Origin: Clostridiales bacterium
GTDB lineage: Bacteria > Bacillota > Clostridia > Oscillospirales > Oscillospiraceae
Direction: 5' to 3'
Assembly (NCBI GenBank): GCA_029008095.1
Contig: JAQXJB010000038.1
Coordinates: forward strand, 1 to 64,000
DNA length: 64,000 nucleotides
Within the stretch, counting starts at the first letter, position 1. Each line of letters starts with the position of its first letter. The position numbers and the translations under genes are program-made. The notes beneath the pieces were generated by a model. It was not told the origin of the DNA. It did no database searches and worked only from the letters and a program-made list of their open reading frames with translations. This document shows positions 24,502 to 32,568 of this stretch, one piece after another.

Positions 24502-24954
24502 TCACCGTTTCCGCAGCATTTCAAAGAACTCCCGCAGAACAGCGGCACATTCATCTTTCAGGACTCCGCCGTACACCCGGGGCTTATGGCCGTAATTTTC
24601 CTCAAAAAGGTTGATCACGCTGCCGCAGGAGCCGGTATTTTCCTCCCTGGCTCCGTAGACCACCTCGCTCACCCTTGCGTTGATGATAGCGCCGGTACAC
24701 ATGGGGCAGGGCTCAAGGGTGACAAAGAGGGTACAGCCATCCAGCCGCCAGTCTCCCAGCGTCCTGCATGCCCCGGCTATGGCCTCCACCTCCGCGTGGG
24801 CAAGAGCGCTGCGCTCTTCCTCGCGGCGGTTGCGTCCCCGGCCGATTATCTCTCCGTCCTTTACGATGACGCAGCCAACGGGTATCTCGCCCGCCCCGGC
24901 GGCCTCGCGAGCCAGCTCAAGGGCAGCGGACATATACTTCTCCCGCTCCGTCAT
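24502..24954 (-). CDS. tadA: tRNA-specific adenosine deaminase
   Basis: A 150-residue zinc deaminase making inosine at the wobble position of tRNA-Arg(ACG). The zinc site is HAEVEAI (His and catalytic Glu) and PCPMCTGA (two Cys); FEENYGHKPRVYGGV follows as in TadA. It overlaps the NAT gene by four bases (ATGA), so both are cotranscribed. Confidence 0.92.
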   Translation of the reverse strand: MTEREKYMSAALELAREAAGAGEIPVGCVIVKDGEIIGRGRNRREEERSALAHAEVEAIAGACRTLGDWRLDGCTLFVTLEPCPMCTGAIINARVSEVVYGAREENTGSCGSVINLFEENYGHKPRVYGGVLKDECAAVLREFFEMLRKR

Positions 24955-25745
24955 CCTCTCAACTCAAATTCCACGCCGTCCATATTCACGCCCAGCTTAT
25001 CGCTGATGAAGGCACGCAGCGCTTCGCCCTCCAGCTCAAAGTGCTCAGTCTTGCCCTCTGCGTCGGTGGCGGAGGCGTATTTGCCGAAAAGGGTATACTT
25101 GCCGCCGTCCATAGTGGGTCGGGCGCACATGAGGAACATGCGGAAGCCGGACTTGGGGCTGAAATTGGTATAGAAATTGCTCAGCTCAAAGTCGCACTCC
25201 TGAGCGGGGACATCGTCAAAGCCAAGAAGATTGGTGAATTTACCCTCTTTTAGTATCTGCACGGCGTACTGAACGGCGGGGGTATCGTTCTTCACGACGC
25301 GGTAGGTATTGCGTCCGTCGCTCTGCTCCGCATCCAGCTTGAACTCAAGGGGCAGCACAAAACAGTCTCCGCCGTATCCTACGTCGGCAACATATCGCAC
25401 GCCGTCCGCCTCGGCAATATTCATACGGTGGCTGTGACTGCCGAAGCCGTCCGGACCCGCCACGCGGGCCAGAACGCCGTATGTCTTTACCCCTGCTGCA
25501 TTGAGGGCGGCGCAGAGCAGACTGTTATGCTCAAAACAGTAGCCGCCCCGGCCATTAACGACCATCTTCTCAAAGACCTGCCCCGGCTCAACCCCTACCT
25601 CCCGGTTCATATAAGGCTCAATGGCCTCGAACGGGATATGGGTGATATGGTGCAGATGTATCTTCTTAAGCCGCTCGGTCTCGCTCTCATTTCCGCTCAG
25701 TTCAAGGCCGATGCGCTCGCAATATGTTTTCAGTTCAAATTCCAT
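24951..25745 (-). CDS. nat: Arylamine N-acetyltransferase
   Basis: A 264-residue transferase that moves acetyl from acetyl-CoA to arylamines or hydrazines. The Cys-His-Asp triad is visible: RGGYCFEHN (Cys near residue 70), SHRMN (His) and DVGYGG (Asp). N-terminal pattern IPFEAIEP is typical. Gut bacterial NATs acetylate drugs such as 5-aminosalicylate; physiological substrate unknown. Start follows GGAG. The 175 bases between this gene and the divergent methyltransferase hold only promoter elements. Confidence 0.88.
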   Translation of the reverse strand: MEFELKTYCERIGLELSGNESETERLKKIHLHHITHIPFEAIEPYMNREVGVEPGQVFEKMVVNGRGGYCFEHNSLLCAALNAAGVKTYGVLARVAGPDGFGSHSHRMNIAEADGVRYVADVGYGGDCFVLPLEFKLDAEQSDGRNTYRVVKNDTPAVQYAVQILKEGKFTNLLGFDDVPAQECDFELSNFYTNFSPKSGFRMFLMCARPTMDGGKYTLFGKYASATDAEGKTEHFELEGEALRAFISDKLGVNMDGVEFELRG

Positions 25746-25872
25746 TTTTTTCTCCGTTCCGCCGTTTCCGGCCGTGTTTTAAGGCAGCGCTGCAAAAGTC
25801 GTGTTTCTTTATAGTGATTTTATCAATATTTTATTACTTTGTAAAGCCGTAGTTCCCTTTTGCCCTAAAATA

Positions 25873-25881
25873 TGATATACT
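25873..25881 (+). promoter_or_regulatory. Extended -10 promoter of the URO-D-like gene
   Basis: TGATATACT forms an extended -10 element (TGn plus TATACT) 40 bases before the ATG at 25921; the -35 region is weak, which is typical for extended -10 promoters. Confidence 0.5.
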
Positions 25882-25920
25882 GCGTTCATAAACATTATAT
25901 AAAAGCAGGAGGATGACGCC

Positions 25921-27012
25921 ATGCTTGATATCAACGAACTAACCGCGAAATACGGCCGCGAATGGGAGCCGGTAGGTGAATTTGAATGTGGAGAAAGCTT
26001 CTTTAAGCCCGCCTATATGCGCTCTTTCCCCATCACTCAGAGGGAGAACCTGCGCCGCGTGCTGGAGCATGACAGGGTGAATAAGCCAATGTATATGCCC
26101 AGCGCCTCGGACTGCCAATGCTTCAGCCCCTCCCTGCTGCCCGATTGCCGCGTCCGCGCATGGTGTCTGGAGATAGACCCGCCCAAGATGGAAAGCACCG
26201 TGGGACCGGATATGTTCGGAGTGGATTGGGAATTCGTCCCCATCACCCAGGGCTCAATGGTGCGTCCGGGTAAGCCCCTTGTTCCGGACATAAACCATTG
26301 GGAGGACTATGTAAAATTCCCTGACCTCGACAGTTGGGATTGGGAGGGCAGCGCCAAGAAGAACGCGCCTATGTTCCATCCCGACCGCATGAATAAAATA
26401 TGGATACTCACCGGTCTCAACGAGCGGCTCATCTCCTTCATGGACTTTGACAAAACCATGCTGGCCTACATCGATGAGGATCAGCAGGCGGCCGTACACC
26501 GCCTTTTTGACAAGCTCTGCGACTTCTACGACGACCTTATAGGACGCTTCCGCAAGTGGTATCACGCCGACATCGTGCTGTTCAACGACGATTGGGGCAC
26601 CCAGCGCGCTCCCCAGTTCTCCGCCGGCACCTGCCGTGAGATGATAGCACCGTACATCAAGCGGCTGGTGGAGTCATGCCACAAGCGGGGAATGTATTTT
26701 GAGCTTCACTGCTGCGGCCGCAATCATCTGCTTGCTCCGGTAATGGTGGAATGCGGAGTGGACTTCTGGCACCCGCAGGAGATAAACGACCTTCCCCTGC
26801 TCTTCGAGCTTGTGGGCAGGGATATGCCCCTGGGTCTGCCGCCTGAGACTTCGCCGGAAATGAGCGACGGGGAATGTCTCGCTGCCGTGGAAAACTTCGT
26901 GCGCAGATACGGCTTCGACGTTGTCGCCACCACCAATATGGCAGCTCCACAGCATCCCCGTACCTTTGAGTTCATATACTATGCAAGCCGAGAGATATTC
27001 GCCGGGCTTTAA
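25921..27012 (+). CDS. Uroporphyrinogen decarboxylase-like (MtaA/CmuA-type) methyltransferase
   Basis: A 363-residue protein of the URO-D superfamily. It lacks the arginine-rich substrate cleft of true HemE and resembles clostridial corrinoid-dependent methyltransferases: DDWGTQRAPQFSAGTCREMIAPYIKRL, then the metal-binding type segment FELHCCGRNHLLAP and CGVDFWHPQEIND. Such enzymes move methyl groups between methylated substrates, corrinoid proteins and thiols using a zinc ion. No corrinoid protein or MtaB partner is adjacent, so the substrate is unknown. Ribosome binding site AGGAGG. The CPBP gene begins 14 bases downstream and is probably cotranscribed. Confidence 0.75.
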   Translation: MLDINELTAKYGREWEPVGEFECGESFFKPAYMRSFPITQRENLRRVLEHDRVNKPMYMPSASDCQCFSPSLLPDCRVRAWCLEIDPPKMESTVGPDMFGVDWEFVPITQGSMVRPGKPLVPDINHWEDYVKFPDLDSWDWEGSAKKNAPMFHPDRMNKIWILTGLNERLISFMDFDKTMLAYIDEDQQAAVHRLFDKLCDFYDDLIGRFRKWYHADIVLFNDDWGTQRAPQFSAGTCREMIAPYIKRLVESCHKRGMYFELHCCGRNHLLAPVMVECGVDFWHPQEINDLPLLFELVGRDMPLGLPPETSPEMSDGECLAAVENFVRRYGFDVVATTNMAAPQHPRTFEFIYYASREIFAGL

Positions 27013-27026
27013 GGAAGGTGAGAGAC

Positions 27027-27965
27027 ATGGAAAGCTTCCGCAGCTTCTTCCGCAGGCATCCGATATTTGCCAGCGTGATGGTTGTACTTATATTTTGGCT
27101 GGTTATGGTATCCGCCACGTTCACCCTGCTGCTGTTCTTCCCCGGACTGATATACGAGGGAGACTACGCCCTGCAGGGCCTTGCCGAGCTGTTCACCGCC
27201 GCCGCGGGCGTGGGTCTGGCGGCTCTGCTCGGCTACAACAGGATATGGCGCGCCAGAGGCTCGGGCTTCGGCAAGGGTCTGATTGCCGGCGGATACTTTA
27301 TTTTTGTTTCCGTTTACAGCCTGATGCTGTCTTCATGGCAGCTCATTCTCTCCGATGGCTTCAGCCATACCGCCTCCATAGGAGATCTGCTCATATTCAC
27401 AGCCACCATATTCATCGTGGGCTTTACCGAGGAGGTATTCTTCCGTGGCATCGTGGCCAATCTCTTTCTCGACAAACTGCCGCGCAACAAATACGGTGTA
27501 TGGTGCGCCGTAATTGGCTCCGGTCTGGTATTCGGCCTGATACATCTCGGCAACGCCCTGAGCGCCGATCCCAGCGGAGCGCTGGTGCAGGTGTTCGTGG
27601 CTTCCGCAATGGGCATGGCCCTTTCCGCCGTATATTACAGGACCCAGAACATCTGGTCCGTGATATTTATTCACGCTTTCGTCGACTTCTGCTCCCTTAT
27701 AGTCCCGACCATGTTTTCTTCCGGCTCTCTCACAGACACCATCGGCTCATATTCGGCGGCGCAATTCATCTCCATAGTGCCATATCTGCTGGTCTGCTTC
27801 GTGCTGCTGCGTGAAAACAAGATGAAGCAAATATGTCCCTTTCCCGACCCGGAAACTAAGGCCAAAAGCGAGGAGGCCACACGAAACACCTTCAAAAAAT
27901 ACATAATCACCGCTTCCGCTATCGGTGTGGGTATAATCGCAGTTTATACCCTTTTGAGACTATAA
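27027..27965 (+). CDS. CPBP intramembrane metalloprotease
   Basis: A 312-residue membrane protein with about eight spans. The Abi/CAAX-protease signature is complete: FTEEVFFRG (EExxxR), FGLIHLG (FxxxH) and FIHAFVDF (HxxxD/N), forming a glutamate/histidine active site inside the membrane. Bacterial CPBP proteins process or protect against peptides such as bacteriocins, or take part in protein secretion; no peptide gene is seen nearby. The ATG at 27027 follows GGAAGG; a GTG three codons earlier lies within that Shine-Dalgarno region. Confidence 0.85.
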   Translation: MESFRSFFRRHPIFASVMVVLIFWLVMVSATFTLLLFFPGLIYEGDYALQGLAELFTAAAGVGLAALLGYNRIWRARGSGFGKGLIAGGYFIFVSVYSLMLSSWQLILSDGFSHTASIGDLLIFTATIFIVGFTEEVFFRGIVANLFLDKLPRNKYGVWCAVIGSGLVFGLIHLGNALSADPSGALVQVFVASAMGMALSAVYYRTQNIWSVIFIHAFVDFCSLIVPTMFSSGSLTDTIGSYSAAQFISIVPYLLVCFVLLRENKMKQICPFPDPETKAKSEEATRNTFKKYIITASAIGVGIIAVYTLLRL

Positions 27966-28007
27966 CAAATATTAATCATATTTTCGATCACATTTTTGTA
28001 AAATATA

Positions 28008-28036
28008 TTGAAAAAGTTTGTTAGGGGCGATACAAT
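28008..28036 (+). promoter_or_regulatory. Promoter of the heterodimeric ABC exporter
   Basis: TTGAAA (28008-28013), 17 bases, TACAAT (28031-28036). Transcription would begin inside the 5' arm of a 17-bp inverted repeat (28034-28074). Confidence 0.65.
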
Positions 28037-28074
28037 TAAGTGGCTACCATTTTTAGCATGGCAGCCACTTAATT
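28034..28074. other. Large inverted repeat overlapping the ABC exporter promoter
   Basis: Two 17-base arms (28034-28050 and 28058-28074) pair with a single mismatch around a seven-base loop. No clear T-run follows. It may terminate read-through from the CPBP gene, or act as operator or 5' hairpin for the ABC exporter. Confidence 0.5.
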
Positions 28075-28119
28075 CTTGTTTAAAAATAAAATAAAAAATA
28101 GATTTGGAGCTGATACACC

Positions 28120-29868
28120 TTGAAACACTACAAATGGGCGATCGGCTGGATGGGAAAATACAAGATACTTCTTGCTCTGTCTATCCTGTTCAACATCGTC
28201 GGCGTCGGCCTTATGGCCTGGGAGCCTTACATCTTCTCAGACATGGTCGACAATGTGCTCATGCCCCAGCATTTTGAGAGACTCTTCCCCATGCTTGGTC
28301 TTTCTCTGCTGGTGGGTCTCGCTTTCTCCGCATGCCGCTATTTCACCAGCATATTGGCAGAGACGGCGGCGGAGACCGCCACCATGCGCCTGAAGGGCGC
28401 GCTCTTCCGCAAGCTGATGGAGCTTCCCACCAGCTATTACCGGGAAAACAAAGCCGGCGACATCATCAATAAATGTTCCGGCGACGTTGAGGTCATAAGC
28501 CGCAGCATGTCCTTCGTAGTCCCCAAGGCCGTGGAGTTCGCGCTTATGCTGGCCGTGGCTCTCTTCGTATTCCTGCGCATAAATTGGCAGTATACCCTGG
28601 TGCTCCTTCTCGTGGCTCCTTTCACCGCCATCGCCGCCAACAAAATGGGCGAGCAGCTGCATCCGGCCTTCAAAAGAGCTCGTAAGCAGCTAAGTAACCT
28701 CAACGCGGTGGTTGCCGAGAACATCGCCGGCAACCGCGTGGTAAAAGCCTTTGTTCGCGAGGATTTCGAGACCGAAAAATTCCAGAAAGAAAACCACGCC
28801 TACAAGGACCGCAACATCGAGGCCAACCGCATCTGGCTGCGTTACGGCCCCATCATCGACTCGCTTGCCACCCTTATGACCGTTCTCAACCTCACCTTCG
28901 GCGCGGTCATGGTAGTGCTGGGGAAGATAACCTTAGGCGAGCTCACCCTCTTTCTCACCTTCGCGTGGACTCTCAACGAGCCTCTGCTCATGCTCGGCAT
29001 GCTGGTAAATGACGTTCAGCGTTTCCACGCCTCTATGGAAAAGGTGCAGGAGCTGTATTATTGGGATGTCGACATTCAGGACCCCGAAACCGACAACAGT
29101 CCCGCTGAGGTTCACGGCGACGTCAAGCTTGATCATGTCACACTGACCTATGGCAGCAAGAGCGTTCTCAAGGATGTCTGCATGGACATCAAGGCCGGGC
29201 AGGTCATAGGCATAATGGGTCCCACAGGCTCCGGTAAGACCAGCCTCGTCAACGTGATAGACCGCTTCGTTGACGTAAGCGAGGGCAGCGTGCAGATAGA
29301 CGGAGTGGACGTCCGGGAATGGCCGCTCAAGAAGCTGCGCGGCAGCATCGGTCTGACCATGCAGGATGTATTTCTTTTCTCCGACACGGTGGAAAGCAAT
29401 ATCGCCTACGGTGTGCCGGACACCAGCGACGAGAACGTTCTGCAATCCGCCACCATCGCGGACGCGCACAGCTTCGTAAGTAGCATGTCCGACGGATATG
29501 ACACCATCGTCGGTGAGCGCGGCACCGGTCTCTCCGGCGGTCAGAAGCAGCGCATCTCTCTTGCCCGCGCCATTGCAAAGCGCGCACCCGTGCTGATTTT
29601 GGATGACACGACCTCCGCGGTGGACATGGAGACCGAGCAGTATATTCAGGAGCAGCTCGCCGCAATGCCTGATAACTGCACCACCATCATCATTGCCCAG
29701 CGTGTTTCTTCCGTGAAGTACGCAGACTGCATTTATATAATTGATAACGGAAAAATAATCGAGCACGGCAGCCACGCTGAGCTGATGCGTCAGAAAGGCT
29801 ACTATTACCACACCTGCATTATGCAGCACGGCCTTGAAGACAGCGATGTGGAAGGAGGCGAGCTGTAA
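28120..29868 (+). CDS. Heterodimeric ABC exporter subunit with degenerate ATP site
   Basis: A 582-residue half-transporter: six membrane spans (residues 15-300) and one nucleotide-binding domain. Walker A GPTGSGKT, signature LSGGQKQR. The catalytic base after Walker B is Asp instead of Glu (LILDDTTSAVD), and the switch histidine is Gln (IIAQRVSS). This is the degenerate half of heterodimeric exporters such as TM287/288, LmrCD and BmrCD. Paired with the next gene, only one of the two composite ATP sites is catalytic. Translation starts at TTG (28120), with GGAG about 11 bases upstream, so its yield may be modest. Substrates of such pumps are drugs or peptides; a MarR regulator lies downstream. 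Confidence 0.88.
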   Translation: MKHYKWAIGWMGKYKILLALSILFNIVGVGLMAWEPYIFSDMVDNVLMPQHFERLFPMLGLSLLVGLAFSACRYFTSILAETAAETATMRLKGALFRKLMELPTSYYRENKAGDIINKCSGDVEVISRSMSFVVPKAVEFALMLAVALFVFLRINWQYTLVLLLVAPFTAIAANKMGEQLHPAFKRARKQLSNLNAVVAENIAGNRVVKAFVREDFETEKFQKENHAYKDRNIEANRIWLRYGPIIDSLATLMTVLNLTFGAVMVVLGKITLGELTLFLTFAWTLNEPLLMLGMLVNDVQRFHASMEKVQELYYWDVDIQDPETDNSPAEVHGDVKLDHVTLTYGSKSVLKDVCMDIKAGQVIGIMGPTGSGKTSLVNVIDRFVDVSEGSVQIDGVDVREWPLKKLRGSIGLTMQDVFLFSDTVESNIAYGVPDTSDENVLQSATIADAHSFVSSMSDGYDTIVGERGTGLSGGQKQRISLARAIAKRAPVLILDDTTSAVDMETEQYIQEQLAAMPDNCTTIIIAQRVSSVKYADCIYIIDNGKIIEHGSHAELMRQKGYYYHTCIMQHGLEDSDVEGGEL

Positions 29869-31670
29869 TGGCAAGAAACAAGTATAATGTTGACGAAGAG
29901 CTGGACGCTCCTTTTAATTGGCAGCAGTTCAAGCGCAGTCTCGTCTATGTAAAGAAATACAAGAAGCAGATCGCCCTGATGTTCACCCTGTCCATCATCT
30001 CCAGTCTGCTTGCTCTTCTCAGTCCCCGCATTCAGGCCTACATAATCGATACCCTCATTCCCCGCAGTGCCATAAGCTTTATCATCGTGCTTGGCGCGGG
30101 CTACTTCCTTGTGAACCTTGCAACCGTGTTTATCAACCGCAAGCGCGGCCTCATCAGCGTTTACACCAGCCAGTCCATGACCACAGACATGCGCACCGAT
30201 GTTTTCGAGCATCTTCAGAAGCTGGGCTTTGACTATTACGACAGCCGCCCCCACGGCAAGATACTCACCAGAGTGATCAACTACGTCAACAACGTTTCGG
30301 ACTTTCTCACCAACGGCCTTATCAACGCCATTCTTCAGTTGATAAACCTGGTCATCATTTTGATTTTCATGCTGACCCTCAGCCCGAAAATGACTCTGGT
30401 GGTGCTGGCCGGACTGCCGGTCTTCATCCTTTATGTTGCTCTCACCAAGCCCATGCAGCGCCGCTTCCGCCAGAAGGCCGCCAACAAGCAGTCCAACGTA
30501 ACGGCATATCTTTCCGAGAATATCAACGGCGCAAAGGTCACCCAGGCCTTCGCCCGGGAAGACATGAACAGCGGTATATTTGACGGTCTGCTTAAGGAGA
30601 ACCGTTTCTTCAAGCTCCGCGCGAGCTATGTTGCCCACGGCATGTACCCCATCGCGGCCATGCTTATGCGCGTTGTTAAATGCGCCATCTACATCGCCGC
30701 CGTCTATTGGTTCCGGGATGATTTTATCAAGGAAGGCATTGTCCAGATCGGTATGATAACCGCAATGGTCAGCTATTCCAACCAGTTCTGGGGTCCCATA
30801 ATGCAGATAGGCACCATCTACAATCAGCTTATGGACGCCATGAGCTATCTGGAGCGCATTTTCCAGGTTCTTGACGAACCTATAAGCGTGGAGGACAACG
30901 AGGGAGCCGGCGAACTGCCGCCCATCAAGGGCCGCGTTCAGTTCGACAACGTGCTCTTTGAGTATGAGAAGGGCACTCCCGTCATCAAGCGCGTCAGCTT
31001 TGACGTAACACCGGGCGAGTCGATAGCTCTTGTAGGACCTACAGGCGCGGGCAAATCGACGATAGTCAATCTGCTCTCCCGCTTCTACAATGTCACCGAC
31101 GGCGCCGTTCTGATAGACGGCCATGACCTGCAGGATGTTACTCTCAAGTCCCTGCGCCGGCAGATGGGCGTTATGCAGCAGGATACCTTCATCTTCTCCG
31201 GCACTATTATGGACAACATCCGCTACGGCCGCCTGAACGCCACAGATGAGGAATGTATTGCCGCGGCCAAGGCCGTCCATGCGGACGATTTCATAAAGGA
31301 CATGGAGGACGGCTACTTCACCGAAACCAAGGAGCGCGGCGAGGGTCTCTCCGCCGGTCAGAAACAGCTCATCTCCTTCGCCCGCACGCTGCTCAGCGAC
31401 CCCCGCATCCTGATTCTCGACGAAGCCACCTCCTGCGTTGACACCAACACCGAGCGGCTTGTTCAGGAAGGCATCTCCGCCCTGCTCAAGGGGCGCACCT
31501 CCTTCATCGTTGCTCACCGCCTGAGCACCATCCGCAACTGCGACCGCATATTCTACATCAACGACGGCATCATAGCCGAAGAAGGCAATCATGACGCGCT
31601 GATGGCGAAGAAGGGACTTTACTACGAGCTTTACACCAGCCAGATAAAGGAGCTCATGGCTCTTGAATAA
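29868..31670 (+). CDS. Heterodimeric ABC exporter subunit with canonical ATP site
   Basis: A 600-residue half-transporter, membrane domain first then nucleotide-binding domain. Walker A GPTGAGKS, Walker B LILDEATSCVD with catalytic Glu, and H-loop IVAHRLST are intact, while the signature is LSAGQ instead of LSGGQ. With the preceding subunit the consensus site would be built from this Walker A/B and the LSGGQ of the partner. Start overlaps the partner stop by one base (TAATG) behind GGAGGCGAG, giving equal expression. A 17-bp stem (31679-31719) follows the stop. Confidence 0.9.
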   Translation: MARNKYNVDEELDAPFNWQQFKRSLVYVKKYKKQIALMFTLSIISSLLALLSPRIQAYIIDTLIPRSAISFIIVLGAGYFLVNLATVFINRKRGLISVYTSQSMTTDMRTDVFEHLQKLGFDYYDSRPHGKILTRVINYVNNVSDFLTNGLINAILQLINLVIILIFMLTLSPKMTLVVLAGLPVFILYVALTKPMQRRFRQKAANKQSNVTAYLSENINGAKVTQAFAREDMNSGIFDGLLKENRFFKLRASYVAHGMYPIAAMLMRVVKCAIYIAAVYWFRDDFIKEGIVQIGMITAMVSYSNQFWGPIMQIGTIYNQLMDAMSYLERIFQVLDEPISVEDNEGAGELPPIKGRVQFDNVLFEYEKGTPVIKRVSFDVTPGESIALVGPTGAGKSTIVNLLSRFYNVTDGAVLIDGHDLQDVTLKSLRRQMGVMQQDTFIFSGTIMDNIRYGRLNATDEECIAAAKAVHADDFIKDMEDGYFTETKERGEGLSAGQKQLISFARTLLSDPRILILDEATSCVDTNTERLVQEGISALLKGRTSFIVAHRLSTIRNCDRIFYINDGIIAEEGNHDALMAKKGLYYELYTSQIKELMALE

Positions 31671-31678
31671 CTCTCTTT

Positions 31679-31719
31679 ACGAGCACCGCCGCTGCACGAA
31701 AAGCAGCAGCGGTGCTCGT
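31679..31719 (+). terminator. Hairpin after the ABC exporter genes
   Basis: A long stem (ACGAGCACCGC and following bases with GCGGTGCTCGT) lies eight bases past the stop. The following T-run is weak (ATTCGG). Confidence 0.55.
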
Positions 31720-31733
31720 ATTCGGAAACAAAT

Positions 31734-31784
31734 GTTGACAAATCAACAGTTTAATAATATAATCCATGTTGTTGACAAGTCAAC
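31734..31784 (+). promoter_or_regulatory. MarR promoter with two GTTGAC-type operators
   Basis: TTGACA (31735-31740), 17 bases, TATAAT (31758-31763): a consensus promoter. A palindrome GTTGACAAATCAAC (31734-31747) covers the -35 box and a second, GTTGACAAGTCAAC (31771-31784), covers the start region. The two similar sites, 37 bases apart, look like operators for autorepression by the MarR protein encoded at 31811. The site spacing and identity are read directly; the binding protein is inference. Confidence 0.7.
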
Positions 31785-31810
31785 TTTCTCTTTGAAAGGT
31801 GGCATACGCC

Positions 31811-32293
31811 ATGCTGAGCCGCTTTGAACAGTTCTCTTTTGTACTTTCCGGCATAAACCGGTATATACAAAAAATAGAGCGGGATGAAATGATAAAATAC
31901 GGCTACAAGGGCGCCTTCGCCCAATACCTTGTGACCATACAGCACTATCCGGAGGGCGTCACCGCCGCACAGCTATGCGAGATATGCGATAAGGACAAGG
32001 CCGCCGTTTCCCGCATAGTAGCGGAAATGGAAGAAAAAGGTCTCGTCACCCGCAGCAGCGGCAGTGCGCGTCTCTACAAGGCGCGGATCACTCTGACCGA
32101 TGAGGGTAATCGAGCCGCCGACTATGTTTCTCAGCGCGCCCGCGCCGCGGTGAAGGCCGTTGGCAGCGAGCTTGATGACAGCGACAGAGCGGCGCTCTAC
32201 TCCATGCTGGATTTTGTCGCAGCAAGGCTGCATACTCTCAGCAAGGAAGGCATACCGGATCTCCAGGACGATAACAAGGAGAATATAGTGTGA
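31811..32293 (+). CDS. MarR-family transcription regulator
   Basis: A 160-residue winged-helix protein. The recognition region is VTAAQLCEICDKDKAAVSRIVAEMEEKGLVTR, followed by the wing (RLYKARITLTDEG) and a C-terminal dimerisation helix. MarR proteins repress efflux genes until a phenolic ligand binds; the ABC exporter upstream is the natural candidate target. The ATG at 31811 follows AAAGGTGG; a GTG at 31799 lies inside that site. The last codons (GTG TGA) lie in structured repeat copy 3, so insertion of that repeat appears to have defined the present C-terminus. Confidence 0.88.
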   Translation: MLSRFEQFSFVLSGINRYIQKIERDEMIKYGYKGAFAQYLVTIQHYPEGVTAAQLCEICDKDKAAVSRIVAEMEEKGLVTRSSGSARLYKARITLTDEGNRAADYVSQRARAAVKAVGSELDDSDRAALYSMLDFVAARLHTLSKEGIPDLQDDNKENIV

Positions 32294-32430
32294 GAAATCA
32301 CACCGAACTATGATAAACCCATCTGCTCGCCGCTTTGCGGCAACCGCAGATGATGGCAATCATCCCCCATTTCGCCGGGGGAGAGCATTTCATTTCTATT
32401 TATGCCGCCCATGGCGGCGGAATGGGGGAT
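32288..32430 (+). repeat. Structured RBS-associated repeat, copy 3 (type B)
   Basis: The palindrome GTGTGAGAAATCACAC overlaps the marR stop codon and lies six bases after AAGGAG. The stem ATCTGC/GCAGAT, the inner GCCGC-TTT-GCGGC hairpin and the closing stem ATCCCCCATT/AATGGGGGAT match copy 2. Two bases after its end, copy 4 begins. Confidence 0.85.
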
Positions 32431-32432
32431 TA

Positions 32433-32565
32433 GTGTGAAAAATCACACTATGTGATTGAAAAGCCCATCGCCTCGCCCTACGGGCAACCGGCGATGATGG
32501 CAAAAAATTCTCCATGCGAGGGGGATTTTAAAGACTATTTGTGCGGTGCTACCGCATGGAGGATT
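32433..32565 (+). repeat. Structured RBS-associated repeat, copy 4 (type A)
   Basis: GTGTGAAAAATCACAC lies directly behind GGGGGATTA, the ribosome-binding end of copy 3. Stems ATCGCC/GGCGAT, GCCC-TAC-GGGC and AATTCTCCATGC/GCATGGAGGATT match copy 1. Its GGAGG serves the degV ATG at 32569. Confidence 0.85.
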
Positions 32566-32568
32566 TTT

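Noticed and set aside
29805..31592. 595-codon antisense frame over the second ABC exporter subunit
   Set aside because: Opposite strand carries all ABC motifs; the antisense product has none.
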